Shown piece after piece: positions 25,343 through 34,094 of a stretch of 64,000 nt of DNA (position 1 is its first letter; every line of letters begins with the position of its first letter). Where the stretch lies: contig NZLU01000063.1 in NCBI GenBank assembly GCA_002692725.1, forward strand, positions 62,001 to 126,000. Reading direction: 5' to 3'. Under the pieces are notes generated by a model. The model was not told the origin of the DNA, did no database searches, and saw only the letters and a list, made by a program, of their open reading frames with translations. Origin of the DNA: Ponticaulis sp. (lineage in GTDB: Bacteria > Pseudomonadota > Alphaproteobacteria > Caulobacterales > Hyphomonadaceae). Both the position numbers and the translations under genes were made by a program.

Positions 25343-27160
25343 ATGACCGACGCAGTTCAGACCCAGTCTTTGGAAAACGCCCTGAACACTACGGCCTATG
25401 CCGTACCGCTTCCCTTCGATTCCGTCGGCGATGCCGGAAAAAGCAAGGCATTGCAGACCGTTCTGTCTGCCAAAAACCTGAAGGCCGAAGGCAAGCTTCG
25501 CAAAGCTCTGCCCATCCTGAAGCGCGCGGTTCGCAAAATTCATGACGGCGAATATCGCGACGCGGCCAAGCTGGGTCTTGCCGCGCTCGATTTCGACGAG
25601 AACCTTGCGCTGGCCAATCACATCACAGCCATTGCGCTCGACAAGCTGGGCGCCGCCGCCCTGGCGCTTGACCTTTATGAGCGCGCGCTGAAGATCGATC
25701 CCAGTGATCCGGAAGTCTACCAGAACCTTGGCCTGCTCGCCTGGCGTATGGAACTCTATGATGTCGCCGAACAATTCTTCCGCATCTTCAGCCGCATGTG
25801 TCCGGATATGGTGGAAGGCCCGAACAATCTGGCCTGCGTCCTGCGCGATAAGGGCTTGTTCGGGGATGCGATCGAAGTGCTTCGCGCCGCAATCTACACC
25901 AATCAGGAAAGCTCTCTTCTGTGGAACTCTCTCGGCACCGTGATGATGGAGCAAACCGAATTTGAGAACGCGATCCTGTTCTATAAGCAGGCGCTTGAGA
26001 TCGATCCGGAGCTCGCCCGCGCCTATCACAATATCGGTTATTGCAAGGCCACACAGGGCGAACACGAAACAGCGCTCGAATACCTCGACAAAGGTCTGGC
26101 ACTCGGCACATTCCCGGAAAACGAACGTGCGGAATCCGAGCATGCGCGGTCGAGCTCACTCATTGGTCTTGGGCGTCTCGATGAAGCCTGGGAAGCTTAT
26201 GAGTGCCGCAATAATCCGCGCTATTCCGGCGCGACCTGTTTCTCCATTCCTCTGAAACGTTGGGATGGCGAGCCTCTGGAAGGCAAGAAAATCCTGATTG
26301 TGGGTGAGCAGGGTCTCGGGGATGAGGTCATGTTCATGAATGTCGGTCATGACCTGATCGACCTGCTTGGGCCTGAAGGTCATCTGACGATTGGCGTCGT
26401 TCCGCGTCTGGAACCGCTCTTCAAACGCTCCTTCCCGACCGCCACAATCACCAAACACTCAACCATCCGGTCGAACGGCATGCCCATGCGCGGCTGCCCG
26501 CTGATCAAGGATTGGGAGACCTATGATTACTGGGCCCCAATGGCGAGCGTGCTTCGCGTTCTGCGCACAGATATCAAGGATTTCGACAAGGAAGGCGGCT
26601 TTCTGACGCCAGATCCTGAGCGGGTGGCGCACTGGCGATCTGAACTGGACAAGTTGGGCAGTGGCATGAAGGTCGGCCTGCTCTGGAAGTCCATGCTGAT
26701 GTCGGCCAAGCGGTCGAAATATTATTCGCCCTTTTCGCAATGGAAGGACACGCTGAGAACGGAAGGCGTGATTTGGGTCAATCTTCAGTATGGCGATTGC
26801 TCAGAAGATCTTGAGCGCGCCGAGAAAGAGTTTGGAGTGAAGATCCATCAGATGGACGGCATCGACCTGAAAGACAATCTCGATGACCTGGCCGCGCTTT
26901 GCGTGGCGATGGACCTGGTGGTTGGTCCGATGAACGCAACAACCAACATTGCCGCCGGAAGCGGGGCAAACACGGCTATTATCGGTGCGCCGAACGCCTG
27001 GCCCTATCTCGGGACAGGCCAGCTGCCCTGGTATCCAACGGCGAAAGTATTCTCGCCCGAGACAATTTCAGACTGGAAGCCTGCCATGACAAAATTCCAG
27101 AGCTGGCTGGAGACTGAGGCGTCTGGTGACAAGTCGGGCAAAGTGTCCGGCGCCGCCTGA
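25343..27160 (+). CDS. TPR-containing glycosyltransferase, FlmG-like
   Basis: 605 residues from the ATG at 25343 (MTDAVQTQSLENAL); a TTG start at 25313 is less likely. About residues 60-270 are tetratricopeptide repeats (for instance ALDLYERALKIDPSDPEVYQNLGLLAWRM). The C-terminal half is a GT-B/GT41-like domain with ILIVGEQGLGDEVMFMN and a donor-site region VVGPMNATTNIAAGSG. Caulobacter FlmG has this architecture: the TPR part binds flagellins and the catalytic part transfers the nonulosonic sugar. Next to flaF-flbT, 4 kb from six flagellins, the same role is likely. FlbA is an alternative relative. Confidence 0.85.
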   Translation: MTDAVQTQSLENALNTTAYAVPLPFDSVGDAGKSKALQTVLSAKNLKAEGKLRKALPILKRAVRKIHDGEYRDAAKLGLAALDFDENLALANHITAIALDKLGAAALALDLYERALKIDPSDPEVYQNLGLLAWRMELYDVAEQFFRIFSRMCPDMVEGPNNLACVLRDKGLFGDAIEVLRAAIYTNQESSLLWNSLGTVMMEQTEFENAILFYKQALEIDPELARAYHNIGYCKATQGEHETALEYLDKGLALGTFPENERAESEHARSSSLIGLGRLDEAWEAYECRNNPRYSGATCFSIPLKRWDGEPLEGKKILIVGEQGLGDEVMFMNVGHDLIDLLGPEGHLTIGVVPRLEPLFKRSFPTATITKHSTIRSNGMPMRGCPLIKDWETYDYWAPMASVLRVLRTDIKDFDKEGGFLTPDPERVAHWRSELDKLGSGMKVGLLWKSMLMSAKRSKYYSPFSQWKDTLRTEGVIWVNLQYGDCSEDLERAEKEFGVKIHQMDGIDLKDNLDDLAALCVAMDLVVGPMNATTNIAAGSGANTAIIGAPNAWPYLGTGQLPWYPTAKVFSPETISDWKPAMTKFQSWLETEASGDKSGKVSGAA

Positions 27161-27234
27161 TCTCACCGAATTTGTCGCCTTTCTGATTGCCCGGCCTACA
27201 TCCCTCCTCACATGGAGCGATAAGGACAAGTTGC

Positions 27235-28212
27235 GTGAAACTAGGTATTGTTGGTGCCGGCATGGCCGGTCTGAGTTGCGCAGAGGCCGCGATCCGGGCA
27301 GGCCATGAGGTCACACTCTTTGACAAGGGCCGGGGTGCAGGTGGACGGCTCTCAACGAGACGGACATCCACATCTTCGGGCGATCTGAGGTTCGATCACG
27401 GGACCATGACGTTCAATGCCCGCAGCGACGCATTCAAAATGGCTGTCGCTGACTGGCGCGACCGAGGGCTGGTCTCAGAATGGACCGCCAACATGGCTCG
27501 GTTTTCGAGCGGCGCTCCACGGTCTTTTTCCGACGAGACACATTATGTTGGCGCGCCCGCCATGAACACGCTGATTAAAGGCCTCGCCATCGAAAAAACG
27601 GTTCATTTTGGTTGGCGCGTGAACCGTCTTCAACAATCGTCAGCAGGCTGGACGCTGCACTTTCAGGAACAGCCAGAGACCTTTGACTGTGATGCGCTGG
27701 TGCTTGCCATTCCGAATGAACAGGCGGTTGAATTGCTGGCTTCGGTCTGGCCGGACTTCGCGCAAAAGGCCGCCTCCTGCGTGTCTGTTCCGATCTGGTC
27801 GGTCATGCTGGGCTATGAGACCGCCTTGCAGCTGGAATTTGACCTGGCCGAAGTCACGGGATCACCGATCCGGAAGATAAGCCGAAATCAGCGCAAACCT
27901 GGACGGGATCCCAGCGGCGAATGTCTGGTCATTCAAGCCAGTCCAGACTGGAGTGTGGCACATGTTGAGGATGAGCCCGAGGATGTCACCAAAGCCTTGG
28001 AACAGGCCTGCTTTGACCTGCTGGGTGCGGCACCATCCGCCCCCCTTTCGCGACAAGCCCATCGCTGGCGTTATGCCCTGAATGCCACCCCTTATGGCAA
28101 GCCCTTCGTACTGAACGAGGCGCTTCATCTCGGCGTATGCGGCGACTGGCTGTTGGGAGACCGCGTTGAAGACGCATGGAGCAGCGGGCGGGCGCTCGGC
28201 GAAATCCTCTGA
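27235..28212 (+). CDS. FAD-dependent oxidoreductase (renalase/amine-oxidase-like)
   Basis: 325 residues from a GTG at 27235, preceded by AAGGAC, giving VKLGIVGAGMAGLSCAEAAI, a textbook GxGxxG dinucleotide-binding start; ORF extensions upstream of this are not plausible. FDKGRGAGGRLSTRR is the second FAD motif. The C-terminus (LGVCGDWLLGDRVEDAWSSG) is the FAD-contacting end typical of the renalase-like group. The substrate is unknown. It is convergent with a sensor kinase gene. Confidence 0.88.
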   Translation: MKLGIVGAGMAGLSCAEAAIRAGHEVTLFDKGRGAGGRLSTRRTSTSSGDLRFDHGTMTFNARSDAFKMAVADWRDRGLVSEWTANMARFSSGAPRSFSDETHYVGAPAMNTLIKGLAIEKTVHFGWRVNRLQQSSAGWTLHFQEQPETFDCDALVLAIPNEQAVELLASVWPDFAQKAASCVSVPIWSVMLGYETALQLEFDLAEVTGSPIRKISRNQRKPGRDPSGECLVIQASPDWSVAHVEDEPEDVTKALEQACFDLLGAAPSAPLSRQAHRWRYALNATPYGKPFVLNEALHLGVCGDWLLGDRVEDAWSSGRALGEIL

Positions 28213-28221
28213 CAACAGACG

Positions 28222-29727
28222 TCAGACCACTTGGCGCTCAACGCTTTCTACCAAAGGTTCTGCTGTTTCTATTGCGGCTTCAGGGGCTTTCACAGGAAGC
28301 TGAAGGCTGACTTCTGTCCACTCCCCGACCTGGCTGTCGATTGTCATGCGGCCATTGTGCATGGCTACGAGTTGTTTGACGAGGTTGAGCCCAATCCCCG
28401 TTCCCTGAATACCGGAGGCGGTCGACGCGCGGAAAAACCGTTCGGTTACCTTGGCCAGTTCTGCCTGCGGAATGCCGACTCCATGATCGCGTACGATGAG
28501 GTGCCAGCCTGCTGCATCAACCGATGTAAACAGACAAATCTTCCGGACCTCTGGCGAGTATTTCACGGCGTTGCTGATGATGTTTGAGACCACGAGATCC
28601 ATGAGACGACGGTCACCGAATACGGTTTCAGGCAGCGTATTCAGCTGCAAGTCAAATTCATAATCGGTTGTGACATCCCTTTGGCGGTCAACAACTTCGT
28701 GAATGAGCGCAATCGGGTCATACCAATCGGGCTCGTATCGAATACAGCCCGAGGCAAGACGCGATGCATCGAGGGTCCGTTCTACAAGGCTGGAGAGCCG
28801 CGTAACTGAGCCCCTGATCTTGGCCATACGCGCGCCGATATCCTCATCCGACATGCTATCCGATTTCCGTTCAACACGACGGGCCGAGCCATCAATGATC
28901 GCCAATGGCGTCCGGAATTCATGGCTGACCATGGAGACAAACTCATTCTGCATCTGGTTCAGCTTACGCTCGGCTTGCAAGGCCTCTTCCAGTTTGAGCG
29001 CCTGTTGGGCCAGTTCATGCGTCCGAAGCTCAACCAGGTCTTCCAGATGGGATTTGTGCGCCTTTAATTCGTCATTGAGCGCCTGGGTCTCACTGTTGAG
29101 TTTTCGGAGTGCTTCCCGGGAATGGACATCAGAGATGAAGCTCTTATTCCAGCGCCCGAGCAGTGCGACGACCACGACCAGAATACAGCAGGTCCAGATC
29201 GCGACGCCCAGCAGCGTATCATTCTGGAGGACGACAGATGTGCTGAGCATGGTGATCGCCCCGATCACGACGCCGACAATGGCAGCAAGCCCAAGAGGCG
29301 CAAGAGAGAACACCGTCGCAAGAATGGTGATCACCGAAAAAACGGCGATATACGCCATCTGCCCGTCCGAAGTATGCCGCGCCATAAGCGCTGCCCATCC
29401 GCAGAATAGGAGGGTCACGACCACGGCCACTCCGACCAGAATTCTGAGTTTGCGAATAACCATGTCGATGGGGACTTCCCCCCGCGACCGGTTGGCCCAC
29501 GCGAACAGACGATAGCCGATAATCAACGCCACCATGGCCGGGAAGAGTACTGTCAGCACAGCAGGCGCGTCATGTCGCATAAAAAAGGACTGTGCGACAA
29601 TGGAGATCAGAAGAATGAGGTAGAGGAGCGGAACCTGACGTTCCATCGCGTCCAATTGGGCACGCAGAAGGGGTTCGTCTTCAATATGAAGCCGCAACAG
29701 ATCTTTTATCTCGCGAAAATCAATCAT
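28222..29727 (-). CDS. Membrane sensor histidine kinase
   Basis: 501 residues from the ATG at 29727 (MIDFREIKDLLRLH); an upstream ATG at 29811 in frame lacks a ribosome-binding site. Five or six hydrophobic segments (about residues 35-210) precede a coiled coil (about 225-275), then the H-box SMVSHEFRTPLAIIDG, the N-box NIISNAVKY and G-boxes DHGVGIP and GTGIGLNLV. There is no large periplasmic domain, so the membrane part itself is the likely sensor. No response regulator is adjacent. Confidence 0.9.
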   Translation of the reverse strand: MIDFREIKDLLRLHIEDEPLLRAQLDAMERQVPLLYLILLISIVAQSFFMRHDAPAVLTVLFPAMVALIIGYRLFAWANRSRGEVPIDMVIRKLRILVGVAVVVTLLFCGWAALMARHTSDGQMAYIAVFSVITILATVFSLAPLGLAAIVGVVIGAITMLSTSVVLQNDTLLGVAIWTCCILVVVVALLGRWNKSFISDVHSREALRKLNSETQALNDELKAHKSHLEDLVELRTHELAQQALKLEEALQAERKLNQMQNEFVSMVSHEFRTPLAIIDGSARRVERKSDSMSDEDIGARMAKIRGSVTRLSSLVERTLDASRLASGCIRYEPDWYDPIALIHEVVDRQRDVTTDYEFDLQLNTLPETVFGDRRLMDLVVSNIISNAVKYSPEVRKICLFTSVDAAGWHLIVRDHGVGIPQAELAKVTERFFRASTASGIQGTGIGLNLVKQLVAMHNGRMTIDSQVGEWTEVSLQLPVKAPEAAIETAEPLVESVERQVV

Positions 29728-29841
29728 GTGAACCCGTGCCAGATCGTTCAGAAATAGCCGGTTTTTATTAAGTTTAGAGCCTGCACGCGCGCGAAATTCA
29801 CATTGCGCCATTAACCCGAAAGCGGGGCGTATCGTATCCCG

Positions 29842-30267
29842 TCAGTCGTTCTGAAGCAGGAAATGGGCGGTCATGGTTGCCACCGGAAGCGCCCGTTCCG
29901 CCTGCCAGGCCTCCGCATGAACATTGGCCACGCGTCGGCCCTGTTTGCTGACCTCGGCCCGCGCATAAAGATCCTCGGCGCGCGCCTGACGCAGGTAATT
30001 GATTGTCAGATTGATCGGCTTTGCGAGCTTTGGCTGAGCCGACAGAAGGAAGAGCTGCGCCATGGCTGTCAGCTCGAGAAATGCCCCTGTCGCGCCGCCA
30101 TGCAGCGCGCGAATAGAGGCATTGCCGATGAGCTTTTCGTCAAAGGGCAGAACAGCTGTCATCTCATCGCCCATGACCTCGCAACGCATACCAAGAAAGG
30201 ACGCAAAAGGCGTGCTGTTGATGTAATTTTTCAGGTTTTCCTTACGTTCGGAGAGTTCGCTACTCAT
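29842..30267 (-). CDS. Hotdog-fold thioesterase (PaaI-like), second of a tandem pair
   Basis: 141 residues starting within the stop region of the upstream paralogue (ATGAGTAG, 8-bp overlap). The hotdog core is visible as GNASIRALHGGATGAFLELTA, with the His-Gly-Gly of the PaaI group, and a strand pattern NLTINYLRQARAEDLYARAE. It probably hydrolyses an acyl-CoA. Pairs of these small proteins often form heteromers or act on related substrates. Which applies here is unknown. Confidence 0.87.
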   Translation of the reverse strand: MSSELSERKENLKNYINSTPFASFLGMRCEVMGDEMTAVLPFDEKLIGNASIRALHGGATGAFLELTAMAQLFLLSAQPKLAKPINLTINYLRQARAEDLYARAEVSKQGRRVANVHAEAWQAERALPVATMTAHFLLQND

Positions 30268-30742
30268 CTTCATCCTCTCCATCCGTTTGTGGTCTGCGGC
30301 CTTTGATATCGTTCAACGCGAATGTGCCGGAGGCCGTGGCGATCACGCGGTCCTTGCTGTCATGATAGGCCCAGGCGCGCGTGAACGCGACGGTCCGGGT
30401 CATGTGATAGCATTCGGCCTCAGCCATGATATCCCGCCCGACATCGGCGGGCCGCATGTAATCGATCCGGAGGTCGAGCGTGGCGGTTGAGCGCATCTCG
30501 GTCAGCGCGGAGATGGCGGCGACGCCGGAAAGATTGTCGAGCAGCGCGGTGATTACGCCGCCATGAATGATCCCGGTCTCCACATCGCCGACCATTTCGG
30601 GCTTGTAGGGCGCCTTGGCGACCGCGCGTCCGGGCTCGAGATCAACCAGTTCAAACCCGAGTGTCCGGGCATAAGGCACCGTGTTGATGACTTTGGGCGC
30701 GTATTGACGAATGAGGTCGAAAAAATCGGGATTATCTGTCAT
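30260..30742 (-). CDS. Hotdog-fold thioesterase (PaaI-like), first of a tandem pair
   Basis: 160 residues with the hotdog helix IIHGGVITALLDNLSGVAA and strand ATLDLRIDYMRPADVGRDIMAEAE, the PaaI/acyl-CoA thioesterase pattern. It is related to the downstream gene, with which it overlaps, probably by an old duplication. The C-terminus is acidic (GEDEDE). Confidence 0.88.
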   Translation of the reverse strand: MTDNPDFFDLIRQYAPKVINTVPYARTLGFELVDLEPGRAVAKAPYKPEMVGDVETGIIHGGVITALLDNLSGVAAISALTEMRSTATLDLRIDYMRPADVGRDIMAEAECYHMTRTVAFTRAWAYHDSKDRVIATASGTFALNDIKGRRPQTDGEDEDE

Positions 30743-30787
30743 GAAAGCCCTCTATAGTCGTAGCTATTCGAATGGGAAAGAGGCGTT

Positions 30788-31216
30788 ATGACGGACGCAG
30801 CTAATCTGTCCGGCTATTGGAGCGGCTGGTATGCCTATCACGCCCAAATTCGCGTTCCGGCTGTTCCGTTCACCGCATGGCTGGAGGTTTCGGCGGACGG
30901 ACATTTGTCCGGGTCCACGACGGAACCCAATACCTTTGCCAGAACCGATACCCAGGAACTCTTTGCGGACCTGACCGGAGAAGCGGGACGCGACTGGGTG
31001 ACCTTCATCAAGACTTATCAGGCCATGCCAGGCCTCGAAGCGAGCCCGATTGGCTATAGCGGCGATGTCACGGAAGACGGAGCGAAAATTACGGGCGTCT
31101 GGACAATCGATCTCGGCACGCGCTCCTATCAGGGCTCGTTCGAGCTCCACCGAGCATCCTCTTCACAAAGAGCCCGTATGGAAACGGAAAAATCGGCTGC
31201 GAATGACCTGTTGTGA
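30788..31216 (+). CDS. Small unknown protein
   Basis: 142 residues, not recognised. The start MTDAANLSGYWSGWYAYHA and strands such as PFTAWLEVSADGHLSG and KITGVWTIDLGTRSYQG suggest a small beta-rich, lipocalin-like protein without signal peptide. It is divergent from the thioesterase pair (45 bp). Confidence 0.78.
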   Translation: MTDAANLSGYWSGWYAYHAQIRVPAVPFTAWLEVSADGHLSGSTTEPNTFARTDTQELFADLTGEAGRDWVTFIKTYQAMPGLEASPIGYSGDVTEDGAKITGVWTIDLGTRSYQGSFELHRASSSQRARMETEKSAANDLL

Positions 31217-31300
31217 TTGCGTTTATCCGTCAGACTTGATTGATCGGGCAACCAGCGCAACACTCCGCTTCAATCTCGGCCTAAAGAATAGATCCATATT

Positions 31301-31960
31301 GTGACCCTTTCAGACACCTACTCAAAATCAATTTCAGAGCCGGCTGGCAAACGCGAACGCGCGAAAGCTGCGAACCGTCTGGCCATTCTGAAAGCGGCGC
31401 GGATTGTCTTTGCCGAAATTGGGTATGATGCGCCTACTGTGCGCGATATTATTCGGCGCACCGATCTCGCCAGCGGAACTTTCTATAATTATTTCAAATC
31501 CAAAGACGAAATCCATGATGCATTGGTTCGCCAGACCGTTCTCGATTTCAGCGAGTTGCTGCGTAAGCGGAAACGCGATGACATGTCGCTGGAGGATTAT
31601 CTGTCCTGCGCATTCGGCGCTTATTTCGAGTTTCTGGCGCAACAGCATGAAGAAGTGCTGGAACTCTCTGCCCCCTATATTTCAAAGACTGCCGTTCTGG
31701 TTGAATCGCCTGAGGTAAAGGCGATTTTCCAGGAAATCCGCAAAGATATTGAATCCTTCCTGGCGCGCGACGGCCATAAGGTGATTGATTCTGATTATCT
31801 GACGGCCTCAGCCATTGGCATTGCACGCGAAATCGGCGATTGCATGCTCTACAGAATGGTGAAAAAGCGTCCCGGTGATCCGATCCGTCATGCAACAGAT
31901 TTCGCTTCAGACCTTCTTCTTAATGGTATTCGCCATATGACGGACGAAATCGGTCGTTAG
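31301..31960 (+). CDS. TetR family transcriptional regulator
   Basis: 219 residues beginning with a GTG; no nearer ATG is available. The helix-turn-helix is clear: ILKAARIVFAEIGYDAPTVR, then DLASGTFYNYFKSKDEI (about residues 28-75). The C-terminal helical part is ligand-binding and not assignable. It lies 35 bp upstream of an esterase gene on the same strand, which it may regulate. Confidence 0.92.
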   Translation: MTLSDTYSKSISEPAGKRERAKAANRLAILKAARIVFAEIGYDAPTVRDIIRRTDLASGTFYNYFKSKDEIHDALVRQTVLDFSELLRKRKRDDMSLEDYLSCAFGAYFEFLAQQHEEVLELSAPYISKTAVLVESPEVKAIFQEIRKDIESFLARDGHKVIDSDYLTASAIGIAREIGDCMLYRMVKKRPGDPIRHATDFASDLLLNGIRHMTDEIGR

Positions 31961-31995
31961 ACCGGGGTTTCCGTTTCGACCTTCAAGGACTCTTC

Positions 31996-33036
31996 ATGAC
32001 ATTGCGTGAAAAATTTCTGCGATTTGCGCTGCGCTTGATTCTGAAGCTTCCGGCGGGCCTGCTGGTCCGTCTCAGCGGCAAACCCCCCATCACAATCGCT
32101 GGACGTGTGCTCGACCCGCATATGCAGTTCATTTCGCGGCTCGGTCGCTCGGCTCCTCCGCTTCATAAATTGTCCGTTGAAGCGGCCCGGAAAACCGTTT
32201 CCACCGGCATGGCGCTTCTGGCCGGCGAGGCAGAGACTTCCGTTGGGTCGGAAGACAGCGTGATCAAATTGAAAGACCGCACCCTGCCGATCCGGATATA
32301 CCGCCCGTTCGGACAAGACCCGAACATACCGGTCATGGTGTATTTTCATTCAGGCGGCGGCGTGATTGGCGATCTGGACTCCTCCCATGAGTTCTGCGCC
32401 CTGCTGGCCTATATCTGCAAAGGCCCAGTGATTTCGGTCGACTATCGTCTGGCGCCGGAGCATCCCTGGCCAGCGGGCCTTGAGGACGCCATTGCGGCCT
32501 ATGAATGGGCGCTGCGTGAAGCCGATACGTTCGGCGCGCCACCCGGACAGGCCTCCGTCGGCGGGGATTCCATGGGGGCCAATTTCAGTGCAATCATCGC
32601 GCAGGAAATGAAGCTAGACCACAAACCTCAACCGGTATTACAGCTGCTGATTTATCCTGCGACCGAGCTGGATTCTGACACACCGAGCATGCGCCTGTTC
32701 GGAGAAAGCTTCCCGCTGACGACCGATCTGTTGAACTGGTTTGTCGGACACTATCTTCCATCGGGCGCAGACCCTGAGGATCCGCGTCTGGCGCCACTTC
32801 ACAGCACCCAGATGGAAGGGCTCGCGCCAGCCATTCTTGTGACCGCCGGTTTTGACATGCTGCACGATCAGGGCCTTGCCTATTCGAACCGGCTTCACGA
32901 TGCCGGTGTCGATGTCGTGTATCGGAGCTATAACGCCCTGCCCCACGGATTTGTATCGTATATGGGCGCCTCTCCCGCGGTCGCGAAGGCCTGCGAAGAC
33001 ATCGCAATCCTCGTTCGTGATCAGCTAAGAGACTGA
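31996..33036 (+). CDS. Alpha/beta hydrolase, HSL-family esterase
   Basis: 346 residues. Oxyanion motif VYFHSGGGVIGDLDSS (HSGGG in place of the usual HGGG), nucleophile elbow VGGDSMGANFS (GDSxG), catalytic aspartate in TAGFDMLHDQG and histidine in LPHGFVSYMG. The N-terminal extension (about residues 1-100) forms the cap usual in this family. It probably cleaves short-chain esters; co-oriented with the TetR gene, so possibly inducible by a xenobiotic ester. Preceded by AAGGA. Confidence 0.92.
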   Translation: MTLREKFLRFALRLILKLPAGLLVRLSGKPPITIAGRVLDPHMQFISRLGRSAPPLHKLSVEAARKTVSTGMALLAGEAETSVGSEDSVIKLKDRTLPIRIYRPFGQDPNIPVMVYFHSGGGVIGDLDSSHEFCALLAYICKGPVISVDYRLAPEHPWPAGLEDAIAAYEWALREADTFGAPPGQASVGGDSMGANFSAIIAQEMKLDHKPQPVLQLLIYPATELDSDTPSMRLFGESFPLTTDLLNWFVGHYLPSGADPEDPRLAPLHSTQMEGLAPAILVTAGFDMLHDQGLAYSNRLHDAGVDVVYRSYNALPHGFVSYMGASPAVAKACEDIAILVRDQLRD

Positions 33037-33053
33037 CGCCCCGCGCTGAGCGG

Positions 33054-33788
33054 TCAGCCGGCTATCGACGGCCGGAGCGGAAGAATGAGCTCCAGCGTCA
33101 GACCTTCCGTGTCGGGGCAATCTTCCTTTGGGACAATCCGCAACGAACCGCCATGAATTTCCGCGATCCTGCGCGCGGTGGACAGTCCGATACCAGCGCC
33201 TTTCGAAGGACGGTCTGAGTCGACTTTCTGGAACAGGTCAAACACCAGCTCTTCATATCCGATTGGTACGCCCTGGCCATTATCGGAGATCAGCAGCACG
33301 AGTTGATCATCTGACTGTTTTCCCGAAATCGATATCTTCACATCCTGACCGGCCGGTGCAAATTGAGCCGCGTTCTGAATCAGTTCGAAAAAGAGGTCTC
33401 CAAGCAATTGCGGATGACCGAACAGCTTACGGTCGCCCTCAAACTGCAAGTCCGATTTGAGGAGATAATTCTCCAGCTGGACACGCTCCCGCGCTGCCTT
33501 CGCTATCTCGGCGAGGTCAAGCTGAACCGGCGCATTCAGGGTCATGCCAAGGCGCGTATAGCCAACGATCGCCGTGACCATGTCAAAGGTCTCGGCAATT
33601 GACTCTTTGACCACTTCGAGATGCGAAGCAGCGGATACCGATTTCCCGGCAAGCATATCCTTTTCGTAGAGCTCAAGAAACTGACCGGAATGGCGGAGCG
33701 GGGTCCGCAAGTCATGCGAAAGAGACGACGCAACCTGCCTTAACAGGGCAGCTTTGTCTGATTTGTCAAAATGAAACTCGGAAGCCAT
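33054..33788 (-). CDS. Soluble histidine kinase without sensor domain
   Basis: 244 residues consisting essentially of a DHp domain (H-box SLSHDLRTPLRHSGQFLELY, about residues 22-45) and an ATPase domain (N-box ELIQNAAQFA, G-boxes ISDNGQGVP and GAGIGLSTARRI). No transmembrane segment or PAS domain is seen. The H-box is close to that of phytochrome-type kinases. The divergent neighbour encodes a receiver protein, its likely partner. Confidence 0.9.
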   Translation of the reverse strand: MASEFHFDKSDKAALLRQVASSLSHDLRTPLRHSGQFLELYEKDMLAGKSVSAASHLEVVKESIAETFDMVTAIVGYTRLGMTLNAPVQLDLAEIAKAARERVQLENYLLKSDLQFEGDRKLFGHPQLLGDLFFELIQNAAQFAPAGQDVKISISGKQSDDQLVLLISDNGQGVPIGYEELVFDLFQKVDSDRPSKGAGIGLSTARRIAEIHGGSLRIVPKEDCPDTEGLTLELILPLRPSIAG

Positions 33789-34094
33789 GAAAGAACCAAA
33801 AGTCTAAAGACATTAAATTATGCTGAAAACTACCGAAGCAGCGCTAATACATGATTTAAGAGCGAGCTGAACATCGCAGAGAATCGCTATAACTGCAGGA
33901 CATTCTGAGTCGCCCCGGCATCGCAACTGCTTTAGTTCGGCCAAAGTTATGTATCACACATAATACTGGTTCAGCTTCACTAAAAACCGATCAAGACTTG
34001 GCCTGGTTTCTGAATTCTGTGGAGTAAATTACTCCACTATATTGCGATCCAAAACAGAAACATCTATTCTGTCAGAGATTTAACAGGCCTGATT
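33789..34094. other. 306-bp divergent intergenic region
   Basis: AT-rich, non-coding, between the soluble kinase and the receiver gene. I see no perfect TTAA-N7-TTAA site and no terminator. It presumably contains both promoters. Confidence 0.6.
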
